From CAYXVU01 sp964468725 (GTDB lineage Bacteria; Acidobacteriota; Blastocatellia; UBA7656): DNA of 40,841 bases. The notes under the pieces are model-generated. The model was not told the DNA's origin and searched no databases. It saw only the letters and a program-made list of their open reading frames with translations. Below, in pieces: positions 1 through 7,549 of this stretch (within the stretch, counting starts at the first letter, position 1; the number at the start of each line of letters is the position of its first letter). Where the stretch lies: contig CAYXVU010000021.1 of assembly GCA_964468725.1 (NCBI GenBank), forward strand, positions 1 through 40,841, written 5' to 3'. Both the position numbers and the translations under genes were made by a program.

Positions 1-1360
1 CAACCAGATGGAATTTACCAAGCGTGCGGTTTTGCGTCGCCATCGGGCGTTCGCCTTGCAGCACATGGACTTCGACGGAGGTTTGATTATCCGTAGCCGT
101 CGAGAAGGTCTCGGATTTACGGGTCGGAATCGTCGTGTTGCGCTCAATCAGTTTGGTGAAGACACCACCGAGCGTTTCAATGCCGAGGCTGAGCGGCGTC
201 ACATCAAGCAAAAGTAAATCCTTGACTTCGCCGCCGAGAACACCGGCTTGAATGGCTGCGCCGACCGCTACGACCTCATCGGGGTTGACGCCTTTGTGCG
301 GTTCGCGCCCGAAAAACTCCTTCACCATCTGCTGTATCTTCGGAATGCGCGTTGAACCGCCAACCAAAACCACTTCATCAATCTGGCTCGCTTTCAGTCC
401 AGCATCCTCCAAGGCGGCGCGACACGGAGCCAAAGTGCGTTGCAGAATGTTATCAACCAGTTGTTCGAATTTGGCGCGCGTCAGTTTCATGACCAGATGC
501 TTCGGGCCACTTTGGTCGGCAGTAATGAAGGGCAGATTGATCTCCGTCTCCATGGTTGAAGAGAGTTCGATCTTGGCCTTCTCTGCGGCTTCCTTCAACC
601 GTTGCAGCGCCATCTTGTCGCTCGACAAATCAATGCCCTGATCCTTCTTAAACTCTTCGATGATCCAATCAATCACTTTCTGGTCAACGTTGTCGCCACC
701 CAGATGGGTGTCGCCGTTGGTGGACTTCACCTCGACCACCCCTTCGCCGACTTCAAGCACTGAGATGTCGAAGGTTCCGCCGCCGAAGTCGAAGACGGCT
801 ATGGTCTGATCTTTCTTCCTGTCCAACCCATAAGCGAGCGCCGCCGCCGTCGGCTCATTGATGATACGCAAGACCTCCAGACCGGCAATCCTGCCCGCGT
901 CTTTCGTCGCTTGCCGTTGCGCGTCGTTGAAGTATGCGGGCACCGTGATGACCGCTTTGGTAACCTTCTCACCGAGATAGTCTTCGGCTGACTGTTTCAG
1001 CTTTTGCAGAATCATCGCCGAAATCTCCGGCGGTGACCACTCTTTTCCCCCTGCCTGAATGCGAACATCATTGTTCGAGGCCGGAGTCACTTTGTAGGGC
1101 ACCATCTTCATCTCTTCGCTCACTTCATCAAAGCGCCTGCCCATAAAACGCTTGATCGAATAGACAGTATTTTCGGGATTGGTGACCGCCTGCCGCTTGG
1201 CCACTTGTCCGACCAGCCGGTTGCCATCTTTGGCAAACCCGACCACCGACGGCGTCGTCCTGCCGCCCTCCGAATTGGTGATTACCGTAGGCTCTCCTCC
1301 CTCCATTACCGCGACTACGGAGTTTGTCGTTCCCAAGTCAATTCCGATTATTTTGCTCAT
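1..1360 (-). CDS. dnaK: Molecular chaperone DnaK (Hsp70), 3' end outside window
   Basis: Cytoplasmic ATP-dependent Hsp70 chaperone that folds and protects proteins with DnaJ and GrpE. The first 453 codons are present; the gene runs off the left edge, so most of the substrate-binding domain and lid are missing. The N-terminus MSKIIGIDLGTTNSVVAV is the phosphate-1 signature of Hsp70, followed by the FDFGGGTFDIS phosphate-2 motif, LVGGSTRIPKIQ, and the start of the peptide-binding domain (DVTPLSLGIET). The ATG start is preceded by GGAGG with a 7-nt spacer. It lies downstream of pgsA on the same strand but has its own promoter. No grpE or dnaJ is visible in the window. Identification is near certain. 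Confidence 0.98.
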   Translation of the reverse strand, partial: MSKIIGIDLGTTNSVVAVMEGGEPTVITNSEGGRTTPSVVGFAKDGNRLVGQVAKRQAVTNPENTVYSIKRFMGRRFDEVSEEMKMVPYKVTPASNNDVRIQAGGKEWSPPEISAMILQKLKQSAEDYLGEKVTKAVITVPAYFNDAQRQATKDAGRIAGLEVLRIINEPTAAALAYGLDRKKDQTIAVFDFGGGTFDISVLEVGEGVVEVKSTNGDTHLGGDNVDQKVIDWIIEEFKKDQGIDLSSDKMALQRLKEAAEKAKIELSSTMETEINLPFITADQSGPKHLVMKLTRAKFEQLVDNILQRTLAPCRAALEDAGLKASQIDEVVLVGGSTRIPKIQQMVKEFFGREPHKGVNPDEVVAVGAAIQAGVLGGEVKDLLLLDVTPLSLGIETLGGVFTKLIERNTTIPTRKSETFSTATDNQTSVEVHVLQGERPMATQNRTLGKFHLV

Positions 1361-1394
1361 TACTTCGCCTCCAATAGTTAAAAAGGTCGCCTCC

Positions 1395-1423
1395 ATACTA
1401 ATATCTGAGTCTATTACTGTCAA
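1395..1423 (-). promoter_or_regulatory. Sigma70-type promoter of dnaK
   Basis: Read on the minus strand there is a perfect -35 TTGACA (1418-1423), a 17-bp spacer and a -10 TAGTAT (1395-1400), 34 bp upstream of the dnaK ATG. I saw no CIRCE (TTAGCACTC-N9-GAGTGCTAA) or HspR/HAIR inverted repeat nearby, so heat-shock control by HrcA or HspR is not supported by this spacer. Confidence 0.75.
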
Positions 1424-1508
1424 GTTTTTTGCTAGGAGTCTGCGAAAATTTATCTATTCGGACGTCTGCTTGAAAGAGTTTGAGAGGTTAGCAGAAAGGT
1501 TGCGATCA

Positions 1509-2102
1509 TCAGGCTGATTTTTTTTGGTGTTGACGAAGGATTTTCGCGCCCTGTATCAGATACTCGCCACTCGTTAGCAGTATCGAGGCGAGAACGACGA
1601 AGTAGAGATAGGGCAGCAGTCCAGTCCAGAAGTTCGCCGCGTGAAAGACCAGAAACCAGAAGATCAAGCCCATTTCCAGAAAGGTGTTGAGCCGTCCGAG
1701 CGCCGTAGGCTTGAAATCCTTATACCGGGTCATCCGATAAACAATCAGCGAACCGATGAGGATCAGGACATCACGACCTACAACCGCAAAGGTCAACCAG
1801 AAAGGTAAGTGCGGGATTCTGTCGTTAGGAATCGCTAATACGACATAGGAGGCCGTGGTCAGCAGTTTGTCCGCCGCCGGGTCGAGGAACTGGCCAAGCC
1901 GTGATTGTTGACCGTAGTTGCGCGCCAGATACCCGTCAATAAAATCGGTGATGCTGGCGATAAAAAAGATAGTCAGGGCAACTCCGAAACGACCTGAATA
2001 AATGTAGTAGAGGAAGGGCAGGATGAGCAGGATTCGGGCGCTGGTAAAGAGATTCGCCAGCGTCCAATTCGACCCTTTGGTTTCGGGGGTTGACTCTGTC
2101 AT
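1509..2102 (-). CDS. pgsA: CDP-alcohol phosphatidyltransferase, probably phosphatidylglycerophosphate synthase
   Basis: Integral membrane enzyme expected to transfer a phosphatidyl group from CDP-diacylglycerol to glycerol-3-phosphate, the first committed step to phosphatidylglycerol and cardiolipin. The family signature D-x2-DG-x2-AR-x8-G-x3-D-x3-D is complete (DFIDGYLARNYGQQSRLGQF, then LDPAADK), and several hydrophobic helices follow. I chose the ATG at 2102 (197 aa), the normal family length. The frame stays open to a TTG at 2183, but that would add 27 polar residues unlike the family. It sits between the CsgG/TonB_C gene and dnaK on the same strand. The PgsA assignment over other CDP-alcohol transferases rests on length and general resemblance. 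Confidence 0.88.
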   Translation of the reverse strand: MTESTPETKGSNWTLANLFTSARILLILPFLYYIYSGRFGVALTIFFIASITDFIDGYLARNYGQQSRLGQFLDPAADKLLTTASYVVLAIPNDRIPHLPFWLTFAVVGRDVLILIGSLIVYRMTRYKDFKPTALGRLNTFLEMGLIFWFLVFHAANFWTGLLPYLYFVVLASILLTSGEYLIQGAKILRQHQKKSA

Positions 2103-2195
2103 TGTCTGCCTGTCTGATCTGCCGTCTTGATTGGGCGACTGCACCCGGCGAGCAATTATATGAAGAGCGGTTTCGCCAAGCAATTCATTGTGGAC

Positions 2196-3131
2196 TTAGT
2201 TCGAGCGCCGGAAGTTGAAGCGCACGGGAGCGCGAATGCTTACGGGTTGCCCTTCACGCAAAGCGGGTTTGAACTTTAGTTGCCGGACTGCCTGCACCGC
2301 CGCGTCATCCAATCCGAAACCTGCCCAACGCACAATCTCTACTGCGCCCACTGCGCCGCTGGCCTGAAAGACGACCATCGCTTCAACCGTTGCGATGATG
2401 TCTGCGAGATCGGCTTCGCTGGTGTATTCGGGTTTCACGCGATTGAGAAACTCCGGCGGTTTGAACCCCTCAGCAAGCAGGGAACCTTCTTCTGGCAGTT
2501 CTTCGATCTCCTCCGGCAACTCCTTCGTGTTTCGCGCGGGCGTCAAATGCAAACGTTGGCTCTGCCACAGGCTCAGCCGTTCAATCCACTGAGGCAATTG
2601 GGCTGCCAGTTTGGCGTTCAACTGCGCGAGCGATTGGCCTGCCGTCGCGGCTTTCTCGTGAAGAAAATCAAAGACGACGAGTTGGCCACTGCGACCGTCA
2701 ACGCTCATCACCCCGATGAACGATTCAAAGTGGGATTCGCCTGCGCGCTCGCTGCGCGCAAAAGTTCCGGCTTTGCCGGTAATGAAGAAGTCGCAGCCAA
2801 CTGCCGCGCCAAGCCGCTTGGCTTCGTCACGGCTCAAATTGACAGCCCCCTGATAGCCGAGGCCGGTCAGCGCAGGTTGAAATAATTCTCGCTCAACAAG
2901 TCTCACGCGAGCATCCAGTTTGAGCAAGTTGGTGAGCAACGCTTCAGCCTGTCGGCTCGCTTGGCCATCGTCTTTGATCGGCTCATAGATAAACCCGATA
3001 ATCGCAACCCTGAAGGCGACCGGCTCGCGGATTCCAGTGAGAGGCAGCGCCGAGGAAACCAGATTGACCGAAAGAAGCAAGGCTCCCGCGATCATCTGTA
3101 CTGGTTTTCGAAACCGAAATATCTCACCCAT
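2196..3131 (-). CDS. Exported protein with CsgG-like domain and TonB C-terminal domain
   Basis: A 311-residue protein with an N-terminal hydrophobic segment (about residues 11-30) that looks like a signal peptide or anchor. Residues about 40-190 follow the CsgG/LpoB-like pattern: VAIIGF, a stretch with VRLVEREL, then AKRLGAAVGCDFFITGKAG. The C-terminal 90 residues match a TonB C-terminal domain (FLNRVKPEYTSEADLADIIA, later VRQLKFKPAL and RFNFR). TonB_C domains usually contact outer-membrane receptors or partners, so a periplasmic envelope role is inferred. A short E/P-rich linker (about 204-220) joins the halves. No ExbB or ExbD genes are adjacent. The ribosome site is weak. Specific function unknown. 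Confidence 0.85.
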   Translation of the reverse strand: MGEIFRFRKPVQMIAGALLLSVNLVSSALPLTGIREPVAFRVAIIGFIYEPIKDDGQASRQAEALLTNLLKLDARVRLVERELFQPALTGLGYQGAVNLSRDEAKRLGAAVGCDFFITGKAGTFARSERAGESHFESFIGVMSVDGRSGQLVVFDFLHEKAATAGQSLAQLNAKLAAQLPQWIERLSLWQSQRLHLTPARNTKELPEEIEELPEEGSLLAEGFKPPEFLNRVKPEYTSEADLADIIATVEAMVVFQASGAVGAVEIVRWAGFGLDDAAVQAVRQLKFKPALREGQPVSIRAPVRFNFRRSN

Positions 3132-3501
3132 AACATTGACTGGGTCTACTTATCAGCCAAGCAGAAAGTGAATGCGTCAGCGAAATCGACCGAGCCGACT
3201 AGCGGAACGAGCTTCGAAAAAGATGGCTCGTAAACATCCCTCACAGAACTTACTATCTCCAGAAGATTTCTGAAAGCTTCACAGAGCCAGCACGGCGAAT
3301 TTTATCCGATTGAAAACTACCGGCGCTTACGAAGCGAGAGCGCTAATTCGTCAATTCATGATCGTCAGACCAATCTCGCAAAGTTTTTCAGCAATGTTTT
3401 CACATTCCATCCACCGACGGAAATCGGCTTCCCCCTATCAGACAGTTGCGACTATAATCCCCGACCTCAACAATTCAAAGTGCAAATGAGGGACAGCCGA
3501 T
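3132..3501. other. Divergent intergenic spacer, 370 bp
   Basis: Spacer between the divergently transcribed CsgG/TonB_C gene and the quinone oxidoreductase gene. It contains a candidate plus-strand -10 box (TATAAT at 3453-3458) but no convincing -35. I saw no RNA gene, repeat or small ORF with a ribosome site. Confidence 0.5.
3453..3458 (+). promoter_or_regulatory. Candidate -10 box upstream of the oxidoreductase cluster
   Basis: A perfect TATAAT lies 43 bp before the ATG at 3502 and is followed by CCC. No good -35 lies 16-18 bp upstream. A similar TATAATCCC context precedes the aldehyde dehydrogenase gene. Confidence 0.35.
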
Positions 3502-4479
3502 ATGAAAGCCTGGATAGTCAAAGAGTGGTGCGAGCCGGAACAGATGGCGCTCGCCGACATCTCTATGCCGGAGCCTGCCGCTGGTCAACTGCGAATCCGC
3601 GTGCAGGCTGCGGCGCTGAACTTTTTCGACATCTTACAAATTCAAGGCAAATATCAATTCAAACCGCCCTTCCCTTTCACCCCTGGTAGTGAAGTTGCCG
3701 GAGTCGTTGAGGCTATCGGAGAAGGGGTCAACGACTTCGCTATCGGAGATCGGGTGCAAGCCATGACCTCGCTCGGCGGCTTCGCCGAATATGCGCTGGC
3801 TGCGACGCCGCGCACCTTTCGTATCCCTGACGGGATGAACTTCGCCGAGGGCGCAGCGATGCCGATTGTCTATCAGACTTCCTACCTCGCGCTCACCAAA
3901 CGCGGCGCGTTGCAAGCGGGAGAGTGGCTGCTCGTCCATTCCGGCGCGGGCGGTGTCGGCATGGCCGCCATTCAAATTGGCAAAGCGATGGGCGCGAAGA
4001 TCATTGCGACGGCGGGCAGCGATGAAAAGCTGCAATTCTGTTTGGAGCAAGGAGCCGACCAGGCCTTGAGCTACCGCGACGAATCATGGGTTGAGCAAGT
4101 CAAACAGATAACCGGCGGGCGCGGCGCAGATGTGATTTACGACCCGGTCGGCGGCGATGTCTTCGATCTGTCAACCAAATGCATCGCACCGGAAGGCCGA
4201 CTACTGGTCATCGGATTTGTCAGCGGGCGCATTCCATCGCTGGCGGCCAATCGGGTTTTGCTAAAAAGCATCTCTGTAGTCGGCGTATTTTGGGGCAACT
4301 ATGCCGAACGCCACCCAGCCTATGTCGCCGAGTCGCAAACCGAAATGCTCAAGATGTGCGAAGCCGGGAAGCTCAAACCGGCAGTGACCAAAGCCTATCC
4401 GTTCAGCGATGCGCCGCGCGCATTGCGTGATATGGCAGAGCGCAAAACTTATGGCAAAGTCGTTTTAGCAATTGACTGA
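3502..4479 (+). CDS. Quinone oxidoreductase-like MDR-family protein (zinc-independent)
   Basis: A 325-residue medium-chain dehydrogenase/reductase of the NADPH:quinone oxidoreductase type. Residues 1-120 form the GroES-like domain (PGSEVAGVVEAIGEG, GDRVQAM), and residues 146-153 (HSGAGGVG) are the Rossmann nucleotide-binding turn AGGVG. The cysteine/histidine ligands of zinc alcohol dehydrogenases are absent, which favours an NADPH-dependent reduction of quinones or enones. The ATG at 3502 has a GAGGGA ribosome site 8-10 nt upstream. It leads a plus-strand cluster with two haloalkane-dehalogenase-like genes and an FMN reductase, but 176 bp separate it from the next gene, so a shared transcript is possible, not shown. 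Confidence 0.9.
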   Translation: MKAWIVKEWCEPEQMALADISMPEPAAGQLRIRVQAAALNFFDILQIQGKYQFKPPFPFTPGSEVAGVVEAIGEGVNDFAIGDRVQAMTSLGGFAEYALAATPRTFRIPDGMNFAEGAAMPIVYQTSYLALTKRGALQAGEWLLVHSGAGGVGMAAIQIGKAMGAKIIATAGSDEKLQFCLEQGADQALSYRDESWVEQVKQITGGRGADVIYDPVGGDVFDLSTKCIAPEGRLLVIGFVSGRIPSLAANRVLLKSISVVGVFWGNYAERHPAYVAESQTEMLKMCEAGKLKPAVTKAYPFSDAPRALRDMAERKTYGKVVLAID

Positions 4480-4655
4480 ATGCAGGGTTTCGGATTGGGA
4501 AACGAGTAAAGGGAAGAAGATCAGCGAATCATCTGAGCCGACGCCCTATATTGGCAAGCATTCAAGCAGGTTTGCAGCCAAATCGCTCCCTTGGGCTGAC
4601 AATCGCCCTCTTCACTGAATCGGAAAGCTCTATTCTCAGACTCAACGAGGCAACG

Positions 4656-5582
4656 ATGACCGCACTCAAACCAAAACCCGAATGGCTCAGGCCGCTCTTT
4701 CCATTTGAGCAACGTGCCCTCACGGTGAATGGGCGCACGATGGCTTACCTTGACGAAGGCGACAAACGCGGGCGACCTGTACTCTTGCTCTCTGGCAATC
4801 CGACTTGGGGGTTTCTCTATCGTGACTTCATCAAACCGCTCATCGAAGCGGGCTATCGCGCCATCGCTCCCGATTGGGTCGGTGCGGGCTATTCCGACCA
4901 TCCACGCATGGATAGCGCGTTGACATTGGCACATCACATCGCCGATTTGGTTGCGCTCATTGACCAACTCGAACTGCGCGGATTTGTCATCGTCGGTCAA
5001 GACTGGGGCGGCCCACAGGGCACGGGCGCGGCTTTGCAACGCCCGGAAAGGCTCGCCGCTTTGGTGCTCATGAATACCTGGCTCTTTACGGGCATGGTCA
5101 GCAAATTTCACGCATCGCCCAAACCCTGGACAACTTGGCACGCGCCGATCATCGGACAGTTTTTCATGAAGCGCCATAAAGTTCTCTCCCATCATGGCCC
5201 TTCGGCAACCTCAGCGCGCGAAATGAGCGCAACGGAAGCGCGCGCCTACCATCACGTTTTTGATGAAGCCGATTCCGATCACGTCGTGCTGACCTGGCCC
5301 CGCACCATCCCAACGCGAGAGGGTGATAGAGGATGGGCGGACATGAAAGCGATTGAAAATCGCCTGCCTGAACTTGCCGAAACGCCGACTCTGTTGCTGT
5401 GGGCGCCCGAAGACGAAGTCTTCCCCATCGAGTTCGCCAATCGTTTGAAAGAGCTTCTGCCCCATGCCGAAGGGCCGATCTCTTTTGATCGGGCGCGCCA
5501 TTTTCTGCAAGACGACCGAGGGGCTGATCTCGCACAGGCCATCGTCGAATTCCTCAATCGCACCTGTGGAGGTACGCGATGA
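4656..5582 (+). CDS. Haloalkane dehalogenase-like alpha/beta hydrolase
   Basis: A 308-residue cytoplasmic alpha/beta hydrolase. Residues 46-51 (SGNPTW) give the oxyanion-hole loop, GQDWGG at 114-119 puts the nucleophile at Asp116 followed by Trp117 as in haloalkane dehalogenases, and Asp253 (APEDEVFP) and His282 (RHFLQDD) complete a plausible triad. An Asp nucleophile rather than Ser is typical of dehalogenases and epoxide hydrolases; Trp117 favours dehalogenase. The ATG at 4656 has an AGG-type site 5 nt upstream; the frame is open to a TTG at 4551, but that adds 35 atypical residues. The stop overlaps the next start (ATGA), so the pair is translationally coupled. Substrate unknown. Confidence 0.87.
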   Translation: MTALKPKPEWLRPLFPFEQRALTVNGRTMAYLDEGDKRGRPVLLLSGNPTWGFLYRDFIKPLIEAGYRAIAPDWVGAGYSDHPRMDSALTLAHHIADLVALIDQLELRGFVIVGQDWGGPQGTGAALQRPERLAALVLMNTWLFTGMVSKFHASPKPWTTWHAPIIGQFFMKRHKVLSHHGPSATSAREMSATEARAYHHVFDEADSDHVVLTWPRTIPTREGDRGWADMKAIENRLPELAETPTLLLWAPEDEVFPIEFANRLKELLPHAEGPISFDRARHFLQDDRGADLAQAIVEFLNRTCGGTR

Positions 5583-6832
5583 ACTTCATCACTCCAACGG
5601 TCGAAGAGCTTTCTTATTTGCGCCCCGATCCGCTGCTATGGGAACAAGAACTCGACGTGCGCCCCGACCTAGCGCCCGCTATCGAACGAGCCATCGGGAA
5701 ACGCGCAGGCAGAGTCTATTGGCGCTCTGCCCACGACCATCTCTACGCGCTCGAACTGGGCGATTTCGGTAAAGGCCATCCTTCGATGGCAATCGTTTAT
5801 GGCCATTGGGACAGGTTTGAACCTCGCCCGCCGGAGCATGAAATTGACTGCGACTTATTAACCTTCTCTTTATGGGTCGCAGAAATTGCGGAGAGCCTCA
5901 CCCCCTCTGACATCGCCAAAGTTGCGCAGTTCGCAGGCGTTCAAACCACCTGGCCGGAGGGTTCGGTATTTCGCACGCCGGACGAACGGTTCGCCGATCT
6001 GCCGGATTTCAGTTACACACCGCATTACGAAGAGATCGAAGATTTGCGAATGGCCTACGTTGAGAAAGGTGGGGGCAACCCGATTCTTTGTCTGCACGGC
6101 GAACCGACATGGAGCTATCTCTATCGCCGGATGATCGAGCCGCTGGCTACAGTTGGTAGAGTGATTGCACCCGACTTGATCGGATTCGGACGTTCCGACA
6201 AACCGATATTGACGAACGCTTACACCTACAAATCGCATGCTCGTTGGCTAAGAAAATTTATCGAATCGCTCGACCTGCAAAACATTACGCTGGTCTGTCA
6301 GGATTGGGGCGGCATGTTAGGGTTGCGCGTCCTCGCGCAAATCCCCGAACGCTTCACGCGGCTGGTGGCGATGAATACCGGCATCGCCGACGGGCGCGGC
6401 GCAACGCCAGCCTTCTTCAAGTGGCGGCGCTTTTCGCAACGCGTCGAGATGCTCGATATTCCCGCGATGATGCGAAATACCTTAACCCAACGCACACTCA
6501 CCGAAGCGGAAGCAGCGGCCTATGCCGCGCCGTATCCGACAAAAGAATCGCAAACGGCGGCGCTCATCTTTCCTCGTCTTGTGCCCGTGCGGCTAGACCA
6601 CCCCGGCGCATACGATAATCGCGTTGCCATCGAGAGATTGAAGAGTCTCGACCTACCGGTGCTGCTGCCATGGGGAGAAAAGGATGCGATTACAGCTCCG
6701 GCGGAAAAGGTTCTGCGTTCAATCTTCAAAAATATCGCTCCGCCAGTCATTATCAAAGGGGCAGGCCACTTCATTCAGGAGGATGCGGGCGAAGAGGTTG
6801 CCCAAGCGATCATCAACTGGATGAGGTCTTGA
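5579..6832 (+). CDS. Haloalkane dehalogenase (subfamily I-like) with N-terminal extension
   Basis: A 417-residue protein. From residue about 132 it resembles the DhlA-type haloalkane dehalogenases: FRTPDERFADLPDFSYTPHY, HGEPTWSYLYR at 173-183, CQDWGG with nucleophile Asp242 and Trp243, acid Asp369 in WGEKDAITAP, base His397 in GAGHFIQED. Trp282 in the cap could be the second halide-binding Trp. Such enzymes hydrolyse carbon-halogen bonds to an alcohol plus halide. Residues 1-130 are an extra domain I do not recognise, rich in aromatic and acidic residues. The start overlaps the upstream dehalogenase-like stop by 4 bp. The tandem pair suggests related or cooperating substrates (inference). Confidence 0.9.
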   Translation: MNFITPTVEELSYLRPDPLLWEQELDVRPDLAPAIERAIGKRAGRVYWRSAHDHLYALELGDFGKGHPSMAIVYGHWDRFEPRPPEHEIDCDLLTFSLWVAEIAESLTPSDIAKVAQFAGVQTTWPEGSVFRTPDERFADLPDFSYTPHYEEIEDLRMAYVEKGGGNPILCLHGEPTWSYLYRRMIEPLATVGRVIAPDLIGFGRSDKPILTNAYTYKSHARWLRKFIESLDLQNITLVCQDWGGMLGLRVLAQIPERFTRLVAMNTGIADGRGATPAFFKWRRFSQRVEMLDIPAMMRNTLTQRTLTEAEAAAYAAPYPTKESQTAALIFPRLVPVRLDHPGAYDNRVAIERLKSLDLPVLLPWGEKDAITAPAEKVLRSIFKNIAPPVIIKGAGHFIQEDAGEEVAQAIINWMRS

Positions 6833-6876
6833 GCTAACACCTGCTCGACACAACAAACGAAATGGATGGTTTTGTC

Positions 6877-7446
6877 ATGAACGATCAACCGACTATTCTC
6901 ATCATCATCGGCAGCATTCGTGAAGGTCGCAATAGTTTGCGCGTCGCAAATTATTTGGAACGCTTTATCGTCGAGAACCAATTGGCACAGGTCGAAGTGG
7001 CGGACTTGAAAGCCTTGAACTTCCCGCTGTTCTTTGAGCGGTTGCAATACCTAACCGCTCCGCCTGCCGACCTCATCGCCTTCAGCCAGCAAGTCAAATC
7101 AGCCGATGCGGTGTTGATCGTCACCCCGGAATATAACGGCGGCTATCCGGCAGCTCTCAAAAACGCGCTCGATGCCTTATATGACGAGTGGCAACACAAG
7201 CCTGTGGGCTTAGCAACGGTCTCCTCCGGTTCGTTTGGTGGCGCGAAAGTCAGTACGCAGGTGCAAAGCGTGTTGATGAGCGTCGGAGCCATGCCCATCG
7301 CCAAGTCGTTTCCGGTTCCGCAGGCGCAGAGCAATTTCGATGAATCGGGCAATCCAAAAGATCAAGCGGCGACAGATAAACGCGCAGGCAGTTTTCTGAA
7401 GGAGTTGCTGCGCGCCATCGCGGCGAATCGTTCTCTTCAAAGCTAA
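6877..7446 (+). CDS. NADPH-dependent FMN reductase
   Basis: A 189-residue flavodoxin-like reductase. GSIREGRNS (12-20) is the phosphate-binding loop for FMN and PEYNGGYP (84-91) is the family signature; SSGSFGG follows. It likely reduces FMN or quinones with NAD(P)H in the cytoplasm. I prefer the ATG at 6877, which has GGATGG 7 nt upstream; an in-frame ATG at 6862 adds five residues and lacks a ribosome site. It follows the second dehalogenase by 44 bp on the same strand, so it may supply reducing power or detoxification in the same cluster (inference). A palindromic repeat begins at its stop codon. Confidence 0.9.
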   Translation: MNDQPTILIIIGSIREGRNSLRVANYLERFIVENQLAQVEVADLKALNFPLFFERLQYLTAPPADLIAFSQQVKSADAVLIVTPEYNGGYPAALKNALDALYDEWQHKPVGLATVSSGSFGGAKVSTQVQSVLMSVGAMPIAKSFPVPQAQSNFDESGNPKDQAATDKRAGSFLKELLRAIAANRSLQS

Positions 7447-7510
7447 TACCCGGTCGCTCATCAATCTGAGCAGGTTGAGAGGCGGTCTTTGACCGCCGCC
7501 TCGGAGTGGG
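7446..7510 (-). repeat. Diverged copy of the 127-bp palindromic element
   Basis: From the FMN reductase stop the sequence matches the reverse complement of the right half of the copy at 18466-18592: an ATACC end, CAATCTGAG, AGGTTGA and GGCGGTC. It carries a perfect hairpin, GGCGGTC-TTT-GACCGCC, at 7481-7497. Similarity fades after about 7510, so the copy is truncated or diverged. It lies between convergent genes and the hairpin may help end transcription. Confidence 0.7.
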
Positions 7511-7549
7511 AAGCGATTGTGGCGTTAGGGAAAACCAAGAGGCGAGCGA

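Noticed and set aside
1361..1508. Heat-shock operator (CIRCE or HAIR) before dnaK
   Set aside because: Looked for TTAGCACTC/GAGTGCTAA and CTTGAGT/ACTCAAG inverted pairs; only loose CTTGAA/TTTGAG similarities in direct orientation were seen.
2280..2885. Plus-strand frame of 201 codons opposite the CsgG/TonB_C gene
   Set aside because: Overlaps a well-supported gene, composition typical of a reverse-strand shadow (His, Cys and Arg rich), no start signal.
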